Assembly: GCF_040954645.1 (NCBI RefSeq)
Contig: NC_092803.1
Location: forward strand, 78,840,263-78,904,262
Reading direction: 5' to 3'
Origin: Diabrotica undecimpunctata
Lineage: Eukaryota; Arthropoda; Insecta; Coleoptera; Chrysomelidae
DNA: 64,000 bases
The position numbers and the translations under genes were made by a program. This document shows positions 46,551-59,905 of the stretch, one piece after another. Position 1 is the first letter of the stretch; each line of letters starts with the position of its first letter. Below the pieces are notes generated by a model. It was not told the DNA's origin. It did no database searches and saw nothing but the letters and a program-made list of their open reading frames with translations.

Positions 46551-46925
46551 ACCTGTAGTGATCCTTTCCCAAGTTAACATGCTCTTTTTCTAACTTAGCT
46601 GCACCGTACTGAAGACGACCAATAGTCAGAAATACATATATACGGTTGCCTTCCATCTTATTCATATATTTTATTATGCTTTTTTTTCCTATGTTGCGAG
46701 CTATGCCGACACCTACTAACTTTATTTTGTTATTAAAAATTGTTTTAAAAGTTTGACATTCCTTTCCTCGGGTAGCTTAGCTTCCTTCGTGGATGTGTCA
46801 GTTGTTGCTCTATAATCCTCAGAGTCTTTTAACATTATTTCCACAACTGGGTCACATTGCTCCTGTAGTAATCCTTTTCTAAGTTAACATGCTCCTACTC
46901 TAACTTGGCTGCACTGTACTGAAGT
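46551..46925. repeat. Two direct copies of a 60-bp sequence
   Basis: TCCTTTCCCAAGTTAACATGCT with its following AACTTAGCTGCACCGTACTGAAG at 46555-46613 recurs at 46866-46925 with several substitutions. The sequence between is unassigned. Confidence 0.6.
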
Positions 46926-47370
46926 ATATAAATGAAAATAATTGTAAACACAATTAAACGCTCGAGATAAAAAATAATTAGCCAATAGCCACTTTTATTG
47001 ACTCCAAACCCATCCAAAACATATTTATCATAATTTGACATAAATATATCAAATAATTAGTCAGTAAATTTTTAAAATATACAATTTAAAGTTTATTTTG
47101 AGCGCTGAAGACTAAGAAAAAATGGCATCAACGACTTGAGAAACATTTACACCTATATGTTAAAAACGTCCAACCAAGCATGTTCATAAAACCTAGTATA
47201 TTATAGTATTACATTATATTATAAAATATAATATAGTATTATATTTTAGTTGTCTCTTAAAAAAGAAACTACACAGTTTCCAAAGCTCGACTTTCAGTAC
47301 AAAAGTCTACAGTATATTAATATTTCATTCACTAGGCCTTTTGACCGCAACCTCACAAATCTTAGGAAGT

Positions 47371-47373
<3 letters not shown>

Positions 47374-47456
<83 letters not shown>
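47374..47456. repeat. (AT)n array left of the palindrome
   Basis: About 83 bp of AT dinucleotides, directly abutting the left arm of the palindromic element. Confidence 0.95.
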
Positions 47457-47461
<5 letters not shown>

Positions 47462-47530
47462 GGGGGTTGAGGTTAATTGGGTATACAGCTGATTAAAAGC
47501 CAAGTGTACTCTGTTTAACAATTCATTATA

Positions 47531-47558
47531 TTTCGCCAATTTTCATTGGCATCATCAG
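47531..47558 (-). ncRNA. Hammerhead-ribozyme-like core, left palindrome arm
   Basis: On the minus strand: CTGATGA, one base, GCCAAT paired with ATTGGC around a GAAA loop, then GAAA. This is a textbook stem II and core sequence. Stem I/III partners were not resolved by eye. Confidence 0.55.
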
Positions 47559-48120
47559 ATGAGAGCTACAATTATTTAAAAACATGGTAAAATACAATTT
47601 AATAATAGTTTGTTGTTTATATACTTACTTAATTGAGGTTAATGGCAGTGCGATTTATTTTAATACCATCAAGTAAAAATTTTTTTGTTGGAATAATGTT
47701 GATTGTAGTTGATGTTGATTACAAATTAAAATATAGGAAACAAATACAATTTAAATTAAAAATAAAACAGACACAACGTTTAGTTCGGTAAATGTCATTA
47801 AGGTTAAGTACTAGAACTATCAAATATCGAATGTTATTAATTGACTGTTGTGAAGATGATTAGTTCTAGTACTTAACCTTAATGACATTTACCGAACTAA
47901 ACGTTGTGTCTGTTTTATTTTTAATTTAAATTGTATTTGTTTCCTATATTTTAATTTGTAATCAACATCAACTACAATCAACATTATTCCAACAAAAAAA
48001 TTTTTACTTGATGGTATTAAAATAAATCGCACTGCCATTAACCTCAATTATATAAGTATATAAACAACAAACTATTATTAAATTGTATTTTACCATGTTT
48101 TAAATAATTGTAGCTCTCAT

Positions 48121-48148
48121 CTGATGATGCCAATGAAAATTGGCGAAA
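48121..48148 (+). ncRNA. Hammerhead-ribozyme-like core, right palindrome arm
   Basis: Inverted duplicate of the left core: CTGATGA, one base, GCCAAT-GAAA-ATTGGC, GAAA. Confidence 0.55.
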
Positions 48149-48251
48149 TATAATGAATTGTTAAACAGAGTACACTTGGCTTTTAATCAGCTGTATACCC
48201 AATTAACCTCAACCCCCCTTTTTCATCTACCAGTTCAGCTGTTATTTTAGA

Positions 48252-48930
<679 letters not shown>

Positions 48931-49159
48931 CAGAATGGCTGTGATAATGAAATTCAATAGGACAAGGAAATACATTGCATTATCATTCGCAAGAAAGGTA
49001 TGCATGATGTCTAAGAGAATTCCTCGGATGTTTTCACGCAGTCTAGGTGACGACCGGCGCTACGTTGAGTCCGGGTCAAGGACTGCAAAATTGGCCACTG
49101 GCCACGCGAATGTTAGTGATCAGGCATCGTGTAAAAATTCAGCTTCTGATCCACAGAAA

Positions 49160-49440
49160 TTAATACTAAAAATATTAATTAATGTTGGTACATGGAACGT
49201 ACAAGGGCAAAAAATAATCACAGGTAAAGTGTCAATTGTTAAAAAAAAGCTGGAAAGGAATAACTTTAAAATCTCTGGACCAGCTTAAACGCATTGGTTA
49301 GGAGAGGGGCATTTTAAAACACATAGTAGCAGTTATGTTTACTTCTCTGAAAGTGAAACCCAGAACTATACAGGAGTTGCCATTCTAGTCTCACCACGAT
49401 TACAAAAGTCTGTCGTCGAAGTTAAAAGTTTTTTACCTTT
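49160..49440 (+). pseudogene. RTE-type LINE endonuclease N-terminus
   Basis: Reads LINVGTWNVQGQ (family VGTWNVRGL), NNFKISGPA where ISETRW would be, then HWLGEGHF, SYVYFSESE, NYTGVAILVSPRLQKSVVE (family NGVGFLVSKRL). This is the first third of an RTE AP endonuclease. A stop at 49287 and loss of the catalytic ETR show it is dead. An upstream open frame from 48935 may be its N-terminal leader. Confidence 0.75.
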
Positions 49441-49449
49441 TTAAATGCT

Positions 49450-50150
49450 TGCCTTGATCTTGTTAACCCTATATGTTTGTTGAACTCTTCGCATTTACTT
49501 TTCCAGGAAACATTTTTTGTTTAGTTACTAGAGTTTTTACTTTTCTGTTTGATATTGCGTACGTTCGTCTATCATTTGGGTCATTTGTTTGCAGCCACTT
49601 TTGATGTGCTTGTCTCTTGTCATGTACTGCATTAGCGATGTCATTTGTCCACCAAAATGGAGTATCCTTTTTGTTCCTTTGGATCGTGTCGAGTGCTTCA
49701 TAAGCAACTTCATTAAATTTATTTATTATCTCTTGGTAGGTATTCTGGTCTAAATAGTTATTCCTCATAGTAGGAATATATACTTATTCCTGATCAGGTT
49801 TGTTAATTTTTAACTAAGCTGTAACTTATATAAAAATGATGTTGAGTCGTTTTGTAGTGTATCAATATTGTATTTGGGTGGATGCGTTTTCAGTGGTTTT
49901 GGTTGTGCTGGCTGGTTTTCATTTCGGTGTACTAGTAGCGGTCCATACTCAAGGTAACATTTTGATCTTACAGTATAGTGGTCAGTTACGCACTCTGGTC
50001 CTCTTAACAGTCTTATGGCTTTAACTTGTATGTGTGTTTCTTGTTTTGTGATAACATAATCTATAATTGACTTGGTGTTTCTCGTTGGTTGGACTTAGGT
50101 ATATTTATGTATATTTTTATGATGGTAAAATCCGTTAAGGATTTTCAGAG
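49450..50150 (-). pseudogene. RTE-type LINE endonuclease C-terminus and linker, opposite strand
   Basis: On the minus strand, frames read VKAIRLLRGPECVTDHYTVR near 50010-49960 (family RGxxxGSDHxLV), then PPKYNIDTL, and from 49768 a 99-residue open piece with EALDTIQRNKKDTPFWWTND and KRQAHQKWLQTN. The WWT and KWL blocks are the linker before the RT. It is a separate copy in inverse orientation to the fragment at 49160. Confidence 0.65.
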
Positions 50151-50325
50151 AGTCCCCAGACACTAATCCAAATATAACAAGCCTACAAGAAACAAATTTC
50201 TTAGGGGTTATAAAGGATATCATCAAGTAAGAACAGAATGCCTCAGAGCAAGTGAAGCAACCTAAATTTTTATCGAAAAAGACGTTTATTTAACACATTT
50301 GCCCTAAAGGAATAACTATCTGTAG

Positions 50326-51572
<1,247 letters not shown>

Positions 51573-51867
51573 CCCCACTTTATATTCCTAATTATTTAAA
51601 ATGTCACTTGGAGAGTAAGTATATCTGTCTGTCACTCACATATGTATAGTTGGTTGCCTAGTCACATGGCTCACTTAAATATATCTACCACATTATAATT
51701 ACTAAAAAAATACTTTTTAGATGCTAATTTCTTAAAAATGCCCTCACATAAATATATTTTTATTAAATTCTCTAGTATATAACTTCTTAAAATATCCAAA
51801 TACTTGTTATATCTAAAATTATCTAGTATATAACTTATAAACTATTTTCTATAAACCCCAATCGTAT

Positions 51868-51869
<2 letters not shown>

Positions 51870-51938
<69 letters not shown>
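51870..51938. repeat. (TA)n microsatellite
   Basis: About 69 bp of TA dinucleotides. Confidence 0.95.
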
Positions 51939-51940
<2 letters not shown>

Positions 51941-51989
51941 ACTGAGTTTTACTGAAACTGAACTGGTAGACTAATTTTTTTAACTTTCA

Positions 51990-52675
51990 GCAATATTATC
52001 GGAGACTTAATTTTAATATCGGAGACTTTAAAACCCATAATACTGCATGGGTTTCAAAAACCAAGTACGATAGAGGAAAAGTCGTAGAGAACGTACTAAA
52101 CTATTACCGACACTTGTTTTTTAAATAATGGTTGCGACACTTATTTCAATATTTCAACACGAAGTTTCTTAGCGATTGACTTAAGCCTATGCGATTTAAA
52201 AATATATCCTTCTCTAACATGAAATGTTATAGATGATGTATATAATAGTAACCACTTTGCCATCTTGATGACAGATAATGAAGAAAAATCTGGAGGAACA
52301 GCAATAAAGTGGAAGATTTCTTATGCTAACTAGTCAACTTTCAGAACTAAATTAGACCGCCAAATGGAACAAATTTTCTTCTCTGGAAATATACATAATA
52401 ATGTAGATAATTTTAACAAATGCAGTGTCTCCTCTGCTAATATTTACGTAGGAAAAAGTATAGTAACTTCTACGAGAAAATTAACACCTTGGTGGAATGA
52501 ACGTTGTGCAACTGGTGTAAAAGAATGCAAATCTGATCTTTATAAGTACCGCCGAAATAAAAGTGACGAATACCTCATTTGTTTTAAAAAGCTTATGGCC
52601 AAGGCGAGGTATATCTTAAACCAATTTCTTCTGAAATACTTTGCTAGAGTATATTCGAATCAAAACAACCCCATA
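51990..52675 (+). pseudogene. I-like LINE endonuclease and linker fragment
   Basis: Reads IIGDFKTHNTAWVSKTKYD (family GDFNAHNxxWGS), ISTRSFLAIDLSLCD, SNHFAI (family SDHFPI), then a 104-residue open piece (52364-52678) with TRKLTPWWNERCATGVKECK, the WWN linker. Frameshifts separate the pieces. Confidence 0.7.
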
Positions 52676-52919
52676 TAATTATACAAATAATAAGTTAATT
52701 TACAAACCCTATAATTGTGAACCTAACAATAAATACCAGACACTACCTTAAATTTTACTTCATCTTTTACGAACTGTCGTTTTTTTTATTAACAGATACT
52801 CATATACTGTCATCAACTTCTCCTTGAATTGTTAACATTTCAACAAGTGACTTTTTGCTTGATCATTATTACAAAAATGTAACCAACAGTAAAATTCTGA
52901 GACAATTTTTTTAGAACTT

Positions 52920-53700
52920 TAGTCAACACAAACTTATATTGACGAGATTCTCTACACAGATGAATCTCAAATTGAGACAGGGTTCGGATATTCTGTAACA
53001 ACTGCAAATAGTGTTATTTAGAAGTTTTGCCTTCCACCATACATCCTACAGGAGAGCTGTACGAAATCTTTCAGGTATTTAAAGGCTTATTTAACTAAAC
53101 TATAACCAAGAACACTGCAATATGTATAGATTCGATGTCCTCCATCGACTCGATCAAAAATATATGTTCCGAATATCCATTAGTTCATGCCATATATCAC
53201 GCAACAAACAATATTCTTCTGGAACAAACATAACATTAGTCTGGATTCCTTCACACGTTGGCTTTTTAGGTAGTAGGACTGCTTATATTGCTGCAAAATA
53301 AGCCATTACAACTAAATCACTCATCAAATCTGTTCAACTAGCATCAGATCTAAAAGCACTTTTCAGGTCCCAAACCAAAAAGTCCTGACAAAATAAATGG
53401 AAGAATTACCTCAAAACTACACCAAAAACAACCTACCATCGAAACCTTTTAGCTACCTAACTTAAGCAGAAGAGAAAAATTATTCGTTCGCAGGCTAATA
53501 ATAATTGGTCACACACGGTTGACACATGGACACCTGATGGCTTCGAAGAAATTACCTGTCTGTGAAAATTGTAGTTAATCATTAACCGTTTAATATATTC
53601 TTTCCACACAGTGTGTTAAATTCGAGCAGGAACAAAATACACTCTATACAAGTTCTCACGAATGTGGTACTCAGCCAATTAGAACTTGTTCAGAATGTAC
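52920..53700 (+). pseudogene. I-like LINE RNase H and C-terminal fragment
   Basis: A block LVWIPSHVGFLGSRTAYIAAK (near 53240-53300) matches the RNase H end (WIPSHVGIxGNExADxAAK). Further pieces read LTHGHLMASKKLPVCENC near 53520-53570, a zinc-binding tail (THGxLMxxxxxPxCxxC), then FPSRNEFV. Stops are common. Confidence 0.7.
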
Positions 53701-53879
53701 TAGATTTCCTTCAAGAAACGAATTTGTATAACAAAATTTAATGTTTCCTTCTTTTACATTCTCTTTTATTCTCTTTAATGTAAATTTTAATATTATGTTA
53801 AATGTGTAATCACAAAATTGACCAAGTGTTAATAACCTTCTAGTTGAGACACAATAAACTAAATATTAAAAAAATGTTA

Positions 53880-54650
53880 AGTATCTTTAGATACGAGTCT
53901 CTTTTGTGTTCTGTAAAATTTTTTATTTTCATTACGTCTATGCCCCCTTTTTATCTTTTTAATTTATTTTTTCAGGTATTGCCTTTTTTTGGTTAGTGTT
54001 CCAGATTCTCTCTTTCATATTGTACACGATTTTATTTGACCAATTATATCTTTGTTTGTTCTGTTTAGAACTCTTTCACATTCTCGGTTGAACCATTTTT
54101 GTCTTTTTATAATACGGTAAAAAATGCGATAACTATTTATTTATAGGTAAATTTAAAACTTATAAAAAATGTTTTTTATGTATCAATATTCTTTAATGTA
54201 TACATGCTATACATTATTTATAAAATAAATATAGTACGTAATTGGAACATAAAAAGTGATCGAACAAGTGAGACACGTAATGAAAAAGTTTCGGGACACG
54301 ATCCATGACGAGAAAACGAGAAAATTGGTCTAATCTCAGGAAATTTGTGTGAAAGTTTAGATTGATTAGGTTTTCACGGGATGAGTAAATGAAATTTCAG
54401 GTTTCTCCGCAAAATTACACAGATGGATCAAAAAATACTTTCAAGACGATCGATGTTTCCGATGAAAGTGTTGATGAATTGTTGCTAATTATTAGTTTTG
54501 GTTTTAAGGGAGTTAATAAATTTGGTTTTACTATACTTGTTATTAAGAATGTTGGATAAATGTTTATTAAAAATATTTTTGAGTTATTATATGAAAATAT
54601 TATAAAATTATTATAAAAACCTTTACAATAATTTGGCTCAAAAGTGTTAT
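53880..54650. other. No gene recognised
   Basis: AT-rich sequence. A minus-strand stretch at 53940-54120 faintly resembles a LINE linker but is too degraded to call. Confidence 0.3.
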
Positions 54651-54651
54651 C

Positions 54652-55949
54652 TAGTAACTGGTATTTTTATAGTGTGTCAATTTTATAAACTTACAATGGG
54701 CTATATCTCACGAACAAAAGCTGATATCGGAAAATACTTTAAAACCTTTCTAGGATAGTAAGAGGGAACTAAAATGACATTAAAAAGAACTCACCTCCAT
54801 CAACCTCCTAGGCCCCACCCGTCACAACCAAAAAAGTTTAAATTATCAAACCCCTACTTGTGATACATCATTGAAAAGATTATAAAAAATGCTATCCAAT
54901 TTTAAAATAATAGTTATACAGGACGAAGCAATAATTGTGAAAATTTGCCTTAAATGGAAAATTTAATGAGGTATTTGTTGAACTACAAATTTGTTAAAAA
55001 TGTCAATTAAGTAAATGTTCAAAGTGGGTTGCGTTTCTTTGCAGACAATATTACAGCCTATTTTCAAATTCTGCACGAACTTTGGCAAATGTTGTTCTAG
55101 TAATAGCGGGACATGCTTGCGTAATTCTTTTTCGCAATTCCCCAAGTGACGCAGGTTAAGTTTTATAAACAACTGACTTGAGCTAACCCCATAAAAAAAA
55201 GTCAGGTGGCGTTAAGTCTGGTGACCTTGGTGGCCACTCAATAGACCCTCTCCTTCCAATCCATTTGTGTCGATAAAAATTATCCAACCCCAACTAGAGC
55301 ATAGTGAGGAGGTGCTCCAACTTGTTAGAAGTGCAGCAAATCTTCGTCTAGAGCTAAGCTGTCTTAATCGTGCCTTTGGTTCTCTAATTTGTGCACAATT
55401 AAAGGTTCGATGGTGTTTTCCAGCAAATCGAGATAAATATCGCCACTTAAATTGCCTGGTATGAACAATTGGCCAATTATAGCATCGCCTAATATTCCTG
55501 CAAATGATTATTCCTGCCATTTTCATTAAAAATAATATCATCAAATACAAAAGTCATAGTAAGCCGGCTGATATTAACACACTGTATAATTAATAAACAA
55601 TAATTATACAAGGGAATCAACAGAATCAATAAAAACCTCATTAAATTTTCCATTTAAACCAAAGTTTCAGAATTATTACTTCAACCTGTATATTATTATT
55701 TATAACATTGGATAGCATTTTTAAAGTCTTTTTAATGATGTATCACAAGTAGGAGTTTGGAATTTAAATCTTTTGGTTGTGGTGGGTGGGGCATTAGGGG
55801 TTGATGGCGTAAGTTCTCTTTCATACCATTTTAGTTCCCCCTTACTATTCTAGAAACGGTTTCAAGCATTTTTCAATATTATTTTTTGTTCGTTAGATAT
55901 AGCCCATTGTAAGTTTTAAAATTGACACAAGGTATAGCCAAAATTACTG
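54652..55949 (-). mobile_element. Mariner-like transposon relic with long inverted ends
   Basis: Left 54652-54970 and right 55630-55949 are inverted copies, sharing GTCAATTTTATAAACTTACAATGGGC-type ends and a block around CCACCCRTCACAACCAAAA. They are diverged by roughly 15 percent. The interior carries the C-terminal half of a transposase on the minus strand. The architecture is the same as the element at 2738-4522, but the end sequences differ. A TA target duplication could not be confirmed because the extreme ends are degraded. Confidence 0.65.
54975..55530 (-). pseudogene. Mariner-like transposase C-terminal fragment
   Basis: On the minus strand the pieces read LPGNLSGDIYLDLLE near 55460, FQQVGAPPHYALELG near 55330 (family FQQDGAPPHFA, with the catalytic Asp changed to Val), and a WPPRSPDLxPxDFFLWG-like region degraded near 55220-55180. 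A further piece reads ITQACPAITRTTFAKV in reverse near 55130-55090. Several frameshifts are present, and the lost Asp alone would inactivate it. Confidence 0.65.
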
Positions 55950-56079
55950 TTTTATTGTATTATATACTTATTGAATATTTTTTGTTGTGAAGAGTATCAT
56001 ACAGCCAAATATAAAGAAGATCAATGTAAAGTATATCTTTATCTATCTATATCTAAGTAGCAACTACAGGAGTATATTT

Positions 56080-56320
56080 TTAGAAAATTGCCCTAAAAAC
56101 GGATTATTAACAGAGACACTCGTTTCACGCCTAGGCACATTTCAAAGCATTTCTTTTAACTCACATAAAACTGGACTATGGAAAGAAGTTATAGGAAGTA
56201 GAAAGACCACGAAAACGATGGAACGACAACTTACTGGAGGCACAGTCAGTCATATCTGCATAAACAGAAGAAAAAGAATAAGAAGAAAATTTATTAAAAC
56301 ATTCAATTCAATTTTTTTGA
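56080..56320 (+). pseudogene. LINE 3' end fragment
   Basis: Frames near 56190-56270 read GRPRKRWNDNLLEAQSV-like sequence with breaks. This is the common C-terminal block of RTE-like LINEs, followed by AGAAGAAAAAGAATAAGAAG, a GAA-rich tail. It is 5'-truncated. Confidence 0.5.
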
Positions 56321-56489
56321 ACATTTACTATTGTCGTCATTGTCGAATAGTTTAAAATATTACATATTACATTATGAATAAAACAAATTCAAAACTAAAT
56401 ATTTAAGCCTTTGTTGTAATTAATTTAATTTTATTTTGTTGATAAACTGCATGTGAATAATTGTCTACTTAAGATACCATAATATTGGC

Positions 56490-56709
56490 TATAAGCACGT
56501 GTTTTTGGTTGTATAGTAACTCACAGTTCAAGTCAAAAGTTGTCTAGCCTACCAAGAATTTAATTTTTAAATTTACTAGACAGTTAGAACCACGATCAGT
56601 GAACTGAGTATATTATATTTACCTAATATTTACAAAAAAATAATACAGTTTGCAACTTGTTTAGTTAACTACAGTAGATCACAGTCTCTAATTTTTGACA
56701 TTGTCAGAA
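56490..56709 (+). promoter_or_regulatory. Possible promoter and 5' UTR of the host gene
   Basis: A palindromic E-box CACGTG lies at 56496-56501, and TATATTATATTTACC near 56609 could supply a TATA-like element. There is no transposon signature in this stretch. Assignment rests only on its position before exon 1. Confidence 0.3.
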
Positions 56710-56877
56710 ATGTCGTCTGGCACCAAAGCAGCGAAATTAAAAGATTCGCATATTCAACTAGAATCACCTATTGCAGATTTGTGTTCACGACTTTACGAAG
56801 CAGAAGCTTCTGATGATGTACCTTTTCCAGAATTTTTGGATATAGAAATTAACTCTGAAAAATGGGATTCTCCAGGG
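56710..56877 (+). CDS. Candidate host gene, exon 1 (56 codons)
   Basis: Begins at ATG 56710 (context GAAATGTCG) and runs 56 codons, phase 0, to GGG followed by a GTAATT donor at 56878. The peptide starts MSSGTKAAKLKDSHIQLESP and contains DLCSRLYEAEASDDVPFPEF, an acidic, soluble, well-mixed composition unlike the transposon relics around it. I do not recognise the family. An alternative upstream start at TTG is unlikely. Phase agrees with the candidate exon at 60737. If correct, the intron is 3.86 kb and carries a LINE insertion. Confidence 0.6.
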
Positions 56878-57036
56878 GTAATTTTTTAAAGTTTTTTTAA
56901 GACTATCAATTACAAAAATTAGTTAACCTCACATACACCAATCGATATGTCAACCTCGACGACAATATGTCCTATACTTAGTTATCTTTTAAAATCTGCT
57001 ATTTCGATTCTCTAGTTTTTTATCACTGGTTAAAAT

Positions 57037-57135
57037 TATTTTTATACAAATTCATGTAAATACTGAGATTTTAAAGAATGATAATAATTATATATTCTTC
57101 AAAATCTCAGTATTTACATTAATTTGTATAAAAAT
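57037..57135. repeat. Short palindrome (hairpin), arms about 43 bp
   Basis: TATTTTTATACAAATT at 57037 is mirrored at 57120-57135. Inner arms share TGTAAATACTGAGATTTT with two or three differences, and the loop is about 13 bp. It may be a MITE-like or snap-back sequence. The RTE insertion lies 44 bp further on. Confidence 0.85.
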
Positions 57136-57163
57136 AGAAAGATTTGAAATCTGAAGAATGATA

Positions 57164-57179
57164 ATAATAATTATATATA
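57164..57179. repeat. Left target-site duplication of the intronic RTE
   Basis: ATAATAATTATATATA here is repeated exactly at 60482-60497. The bases immediately outside both copies differ. Confidence 0.85.
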
Positions 57180-57498
57180 ACTCTGCCTGGATTGGTATGG
57201 GGTGAATTGAGTAGTTCTATAACCGATGCAGCCTCTAAAAATAACCAGGGTTCAGCTGACCCAACTGATAGCACCTTGTGAGGGTTCCTGCCTAGGGTAC
57301 AGGTGAAAACCGGTCAACGGCCTCGAGAGCAGAGCATGGCTGGAAAAGTCACAATGGTCGAGAGGGCAGAAGAACCAAGAGCGTCTGATCCCGAATGGAC
57401 GGCTAAAGAATAGGTCCTCCAAACGGGGGTTCTGGCGTTAGGAATTAGCAACCTAACACACAGAAAAACATAAGGGTAAGAAGAACGAAAATCGCAAG

Positions 57499-58127
57499 AT
57501 GAAAAAGCCAAATACGGAAACACATCCCCGGGGGGTGGAAATCCACACCTCTGATAGAGGGAGCCTCGGATACGGGGGGGGGGGAAATCAAATCGAAGAA
57601 AAGATAGAACAACATTCGTGTGTGCAACACATGGAATATACAAGGATGGAACAAAAAGGCGACGAAAGTGATCAAGGAGTTTAGAGAAAGCAACATCGAC
57701 ATACTAGTAACAACAGAAATCCAAAAGAAAGGAAATGGAAAGGAAACAATAGAAGACCATATCCACTGCTGGAGTGGAGTTAATAAAGAATGTAGAGCTA
57801 AGGCAGGAGTGGAAATACTAATCAAAAATAAGTGGAAGAACAGGGTTAGAACATGGGAACCAATCAATGAGAGAATAATTAAAATGCATATAGACATATA
57901 CGGTAAAGAGACAGTGATACTCGGAGTATATGCACCAACAGACGATTCCCCGAGAGTAGAAAAAGAACATTTCACGAAACAACTTCAACATCAAATAGAG
58001 CTAATTAAGAAGAACGTGGAAATAATTATAACAGGAGACCTAAACGGCAGAACCGGAAGGAAAGAAAACGATAAAGTAGTGGGGATATTTGGAGAGGATG
58101 AACAAAAAATAACGGAGAACGTCTGAT
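57499..58127 (+). pseudogene. RTE ORF, AP endonuclease domain
   Basis: A plausible start is ATG 57499; the frame crosses an 11-G run at 57574-57584 that probably slipped. Endonuclease motifs then appear: CNTWNIQGWN, NIDILVTTEIQKKG (family ETxxKG, catalytic Glu retained), ILGVYAPTDDS and IIITGDLNGRTGRK with the GDLNG catalytic block. The frame ends at a TGA at 58125, before the SDHxL-like GTDHKLLTAKM at 58310-58340 in another frame. Confidence 0.85.
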
Positions 58128-58279
58128 TGAATTATGCGAACTAAACAACCTAAAAATCACCAACAAATTCTTCAGACATAAAAATATTCATAAATATACA
58201 TGTTCGCAAGAAAGATGAAAGCTAAAATCGATAATAGACTACAATAATCAAACAAGATACCACAATAAAGATCAATTAT

Positions 58280-59254
58280 GTGCGAGTCAGAAGAGGAGCA
58301 GAATGTGGAACAGACCATAAACTACTGACGGCAAAAATGGGCATTAATTGGAAACATATCAAGACCCCCTCTACAGAAGAGTCGTTGAACACTATAAGAG
58401 AAAAACAATACAATATAGAACTACTCCAAGAACAATCAATAATAGAACTATACCAACAACGTCTAGACCAAAAATTAATAGAATTTAGATACAGCAACAT
58501 CGAAGAAATATACGAGCATATAAAGGCGAGTATAAAACAGGCAGCATTCGAAGCCCTTGGAGAAACAGAACATATAACAAATAAACAGCACTATTATGAA
58601 ATAAATGAACCAACAAAAAGAATAATTGAAGAAAAAATGCAACTATACAGAAAATGGCTGACTACAAACAACGAAGAAATTTATAAAGAATATAGAAAAC
58701 AAGATACACATACAAAAGAAAAACACAACAAAAGAATAAAGAAAGGGAACGAACCTGCTTAAATATTGAAACATACATACGAGGTACAAGAACTTCGGAA
58801 AATACTGAGAGGATTGAAACAAAACTCAAAGGAAAAAATTAAATTGGGAAATATACAGGACAAAGAATGGAAGGACTATTACAAGGAACTGTTAACAGAA
58901 CAAAGACCACAATTCATTAGAAAAGAAAACAGGCGAAGACGAAGCAGATCCCCACAACAAGAAATAGAGATAACAGATAGAGAAATGAGAACGGCCATAA
59001 AAGCAATCAAAAATAAAAAAGCACCGGGAGCTGGAGGCATCTTACCTGAGCTTATAAAATACGGATCAAAAAAATTACACCGGATGATACAATGGATATT
59101 GCAGAAAGCCATAAATGGAGAACAGCTCTCAAAGGAATGGACGGAGGCATATATGACATCTATATTTAAGAAAGGAGATAGAAAACGATGCGAAAACTAC
59201 AGAGGAATAAGCGTAATATCATCAATAGGAAGATTATATGGAAAGCTACTGTAA
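58280..59254 (+). pseudogene. RTE ORF, linker and RT fingers
   Basis: Two frames joined by a stop region at 58760. The first carries GTDHKLLTAKM, a long charged linker and KMQLYRKWLTT. The second carries IKNKKAPGAGGILPELIKYG (normally APGPDGI), KEWTEAYMTSIFKKGDRKRCENYRGI, the RT entry blocks. The second ends at a TAA at 59252. Confidence 0.85.
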
Positions 59255-59905
59255 GAAAAGATAGAGCAAGCGATAAAAGGTAAAATCGGGGAGGATCAGG
59301 CGGGATTCACGGCAGGAAAATTATGCATAGACCACATATACACACTGGAACAACTGTTGGAGAAGAAAAAAACAAAAAATAGAGATATACATTTGGCATT
59401 TGTGGACTTGGGAAAGGCGCATGACTCTATATCAAGGTCAAAACTATGGGAGGCAATGTACAAATTAGAAATACAGATGGAACTCATAGAAGCTACAAAA
59501 GCTCTGTATAAAGAAAATAAAGTGTCAATTAAAATGGGAACAATAATCATAGGAGACTTCAACATAACAAAAGGGCTCCTGCAGGGTTGTTCCACATCTC
59601 CAACCCTATTCAAAATATACTTAGAGAAAGCCTTGACTACATGGATAAGAAAATGCGAAGGCATGGGAGTACCGGTACGGAACGAATACCTATATATGTT
59701 AAGCTTTGCAGGCGATCAAGTAGTGATTGCACAAGACCAAGACGACCTCAGCTACATGATGAGGAAACTACAAGAAGAATATACCAAGGCTGGCCTAGAT
59801 ATTAACCTCGCGAAAACAGAGTACCTATCTACAAGTAAAGAAATAGAAGATCTACAGAATAATGACAACGTAACAATCAAAGGAAAGGATAAATTCAAAT
59901 ACTAG
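59255..59905 (+). pseudogene. RTE ORF, reverse transcriptase palm
   Basis: Reads DQAGFTAGKLCIDHIYTLEQ, DIHLAFVDLGKAHDSI (family FxDLxKAYDxV), ITKGLLQGCSTSPTLFKIYL and then SFAGDQVVIAQ at about 59700-59735. The family has FADDQVVIAQ, so the first catalytic Asp is Gly here, which would abolish polymerisation. Frame ends with a TAG after DKFKY at 59903. Confidence 0.88.

Larger units (their letters stand above)
47457..48222. mobile_element. Palindromic element with hammerhead-like cores, non-coding
   Basis: Left arm 47457-47818 is an almost exact inverted copy of 47862-48222; I find only three or four differences over about 360 bp. The spacer is 43 bp (47819-47861). Outer ends read AAAAGGGGGGTTGAGG. 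No protein-coding potential is present. Each arm carries a CTGATGA to GAAA hammerhead-like core. The pattern of inverted arms beside (TA)n matches the Penelope relic at 37.2-38.7 kb, so a non-autonomous Penelope derivative (retrozyme-like) is the leading guess. Confidence 0.75.
51985..53870 (+). mobile_element. I-like LINE relic, internally deleted
   Basis: Contains endonuclease, linker, RNase H and tail blocks in order but lacks the reverse transcriptase (lost around 52680-52920). It ends AATAAACTAAATATTAAAAAAATG near 53870. All frames are broken. It is related to, but distinct from, the copy at 32.4-36.7 kb. Confidence 0.7.

Noticed and set aside
57314..57975. Minus-strand open frames of 109 and 176 codons
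   Set aside because: Antisense to the RTE 5' UTR and endonuclease; rich in Ser, Leu and Phe as expected for complement of Lys/Glu/Asn codons.
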